A stretch of 6,212 bases of DNA. Origin: an uncultured Bacilli bacterium. GTDB taxonomy: Bacteria; Bacillota_I; Bacilli_A; RF39; UBA660. Under the pieces are notes generated by a model that worked only from the letters and a program-made list of their open reading frames with translations, was not told the origin of the DNA and ran no database searches. The stretch spans positions 1 to 6,212 of the forward strand of contig CALVJU010000103.1 in assembly GCA_944332375.1 (NCBI GenBank), written 5' to 3'. A program made the position numbers and the translations under genes. This document shows, in pieces, positions 5,946-6,212 of the stretch. Position 1 is the stretch's first letter; every line of letters starts with the position of its first letter.

Positions 5946-6113
5946 TAATATCATTGATACTAGTTTGGTGAATTAAGATTATAATAACAATTATAGTTTT
6001 AATTCACTAAACTAGAGATAGATTAGTGATATTATGTGAAAGTGGAATTTGGTAAAATCCTCCATAGGACTTGATCTAGAGAGAAAGAATCACCAAGGCC
6101 AGTTTCATATAAT
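5946..6113 (+). ncRNA. Candidate bridge RNA / seekRNA of the IS (structured 3' region)
   Basis: This region follows the recombinase stop codon directly and has no reading frame of note. Two large stem-loops can be drawn. Stem-loop 1 is an outer 10-bp stem (5946-5955 with 6025-6034), a 4/9-base internal loop, then 26 consecutive pairs (5960-5985 with 5990-6015, three G-T wobbles) closed by the tetraloop AACA. Stem-loop 2 pairs 6031-6045 with 6099-6113 (14 of 15 positions, one wobble). It contains an inner TTGGT/ACCAA stem (6049-6053 with 6092-6096) and a small TCCT/AGGA hairpin (6058-6069). The unpaired stretches, mainly 6070-6091, would be the place for guide segments. The 168-base size is close to the roughly 177-nt IS621 bridge RNA. 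The two stems share 6031-6034, so they may be alternatives at the edge. Function is inferred from position and folding. Confidence 0.6.
5960..6015 (+). repeat. Near-perfect inverted repeat, 26-bp hairpin with 4-base loop
   Basis: The 26 bases from 5960 pair without a gap with those ending at 6015, leaving the loop AACA at 5986-5989. The three non-Watson-Crick positions (5967/6008, 5977/5998, 5979/5996) are all G-T, which suggests the pairing is kept at RNA level. No T-run follows, so it is not an ordinary intrinsic terminator. Confidence 0.9.
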
Positions 6114-6117
6114 GCCG

Positions 6118-6128
6118 TATTAAAGAGT
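6118..6128 (+). repeat. Candidate right subterminal inverted repeat of the IS
   Basis: TATTAAAGAGT is the inverse of ACTCTTTAATA, which matches the left-end ACTCTTATAATA (4620-4631) apart from one base. It lies just beyond the structured RNA region, where the right end would be expected. Confidence 0.4.
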
Positions 6129-6167
6129 TTAGGTAGATAACAAAGATTATCAATACAGAATGAAATG

Positions 6168-6172
6168 AGAGG
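6168..6172 (+). promoter_or_regulatory. Ribosome binding site of the truncated downstream gene
   Basis: AGAGG ends 10 bases before the ATG at 6183. The spacing is slightly long but usable, and this is the only strong purine-rich site in the stretch. Confidence 0.45.
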
Positions 6173-6182
6173 ATAAGCATAT

Positions 6183-6212
6183 ATGAAAACACTATTGGCT
6201 ATTAGTCCACTT
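6183..6212 (+). CDS. Start of an unidentified gene, cut by the window end
   Basis: An ATG preceded by an AGAGG site opens a frame of ten codons (MKTLLAISPL) that is still open at the window edge. The family cannot be recognised from ten residues. It lies past the candidate right end of the insertion sequence, so it is probably a host gene. Without the insertion it would be divergent from merR, across an intergenic space of roughly 165 bases. It could also be a chance ATG inside the right end of the element. Confidence 0.4.
   Translation, partial: MKTLLAISPL

Larger units (their letters stand above)
4613..6132 (+). mobile_element. IS110-superfamily insertion sequence, IS1111-like layout (ends approximate)
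   Basis: The element holds one intact DEDD/Tnp20 recombinase gene and a structured non-coding region after it. The ends are not fixed by a target duplication, since this superfamily makes none beyond a short core. The bounds come from a candidate subterminal inverted repeat: ACTCTTATAATA (4620-4631) and TATTAAAGAGT (6118-6128), which match with one indel. The true ends are expected a few bases outside these repeats, so allow about 20 bases of error. The size is about 1.5 kb, normal for the family. Subterminal repeats and a 3' non-coding region are features of the IS1111 group rather than the IS110 group. The recombinase is full length with all catalytic residues, so the element may be active. 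Confidence 0.65.

Noticed and set aside
5960..6015. The long hairpin as an intrinsic terminator for the recombinase gene
   Set aside because: No T-run follows the stem, and the stem is far longer and more AT-rich than normal terminators. Further structured sequence continues past it.
6136..6151. GATAA/TTATC short inverted repeat as an operator for the gene at 6183
   Set aside because: Only five pairs with a 6-base spacer in AT-rich DNA, so it is not distinguishable from chance.
5946..6212. CRISPR array or tandem repeat in the 3' non-coding region
   Set aside because: There are no regularly spaced direct repeats. The structure is made of inverted repeats only.

Overview
The window is AT-rich and carries compact, mostly minus-strand genes with strong AGGAGG-type ribosome binding sites. 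This and the gene families point to a low-GC Bacillota, perhaps an Erysipelotrichales- or Clostridia-like gut organism. The lineage is inferred from composition and gene style only.

Layout. (1) Positions 1-461 hold mscL on the plus strand, a large-conductance mechanosensitive channel. It ends in a hairpin that can terminate transcription in both directions, because it faces a convergent operon. (2) Positions 481-3182 hold a two-gene minus-strand operon: an ABC ATPase with tandem CBS domains, then a permease fused to a substrate-binding domain. The two genes overlap by ATGA. This is an osmoprotectant (OpuC/ProVWX-type) importer, and the same architecture is used by the ergothioneine importer EgtUV, so the substrate is open. 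Its promoter has an extended -10 and lies directly behind the terminator of the next unit. (3) Positions 3246-4495 hold a second minus-strand unit: a MerR-family regulator with a cysteine at the position used for thiol sensing in the NmlR/AdhR group, then a DUF362/COG2768 protein that keeps the CDC motif but lacks the usual ferredoxin insert. (4) From about 4613 to 6132 there is an IS110-superfamily insertion sequence with an intact DEDD/Tnp20 recombinase of 417 aa. (5) From about 6133 to the end there appears to be flanking DNA with a ribosome binding site and the first ten codons of another plus-strand gene.

The most interesting part is the insertion sequence. Directly after the recombinase stop codon, about 170 bases fold into two large stem-loops, one with 26 consecutive pairs closed by a 4-base loop. 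A 3' position, together with a short subterminal inverted repeat at each end, fits the IS1111-type arrangement, in which a guide RNA (bridge RNA or seekRNA) is made from the right end. The insertion seems to have landed between merR and a gene that would be divergent from it. MscL and an Opu-type importer side by side would fit opposite arms of osmotic control: solute release on down-shock and compatible-solute uptake on up-shock.
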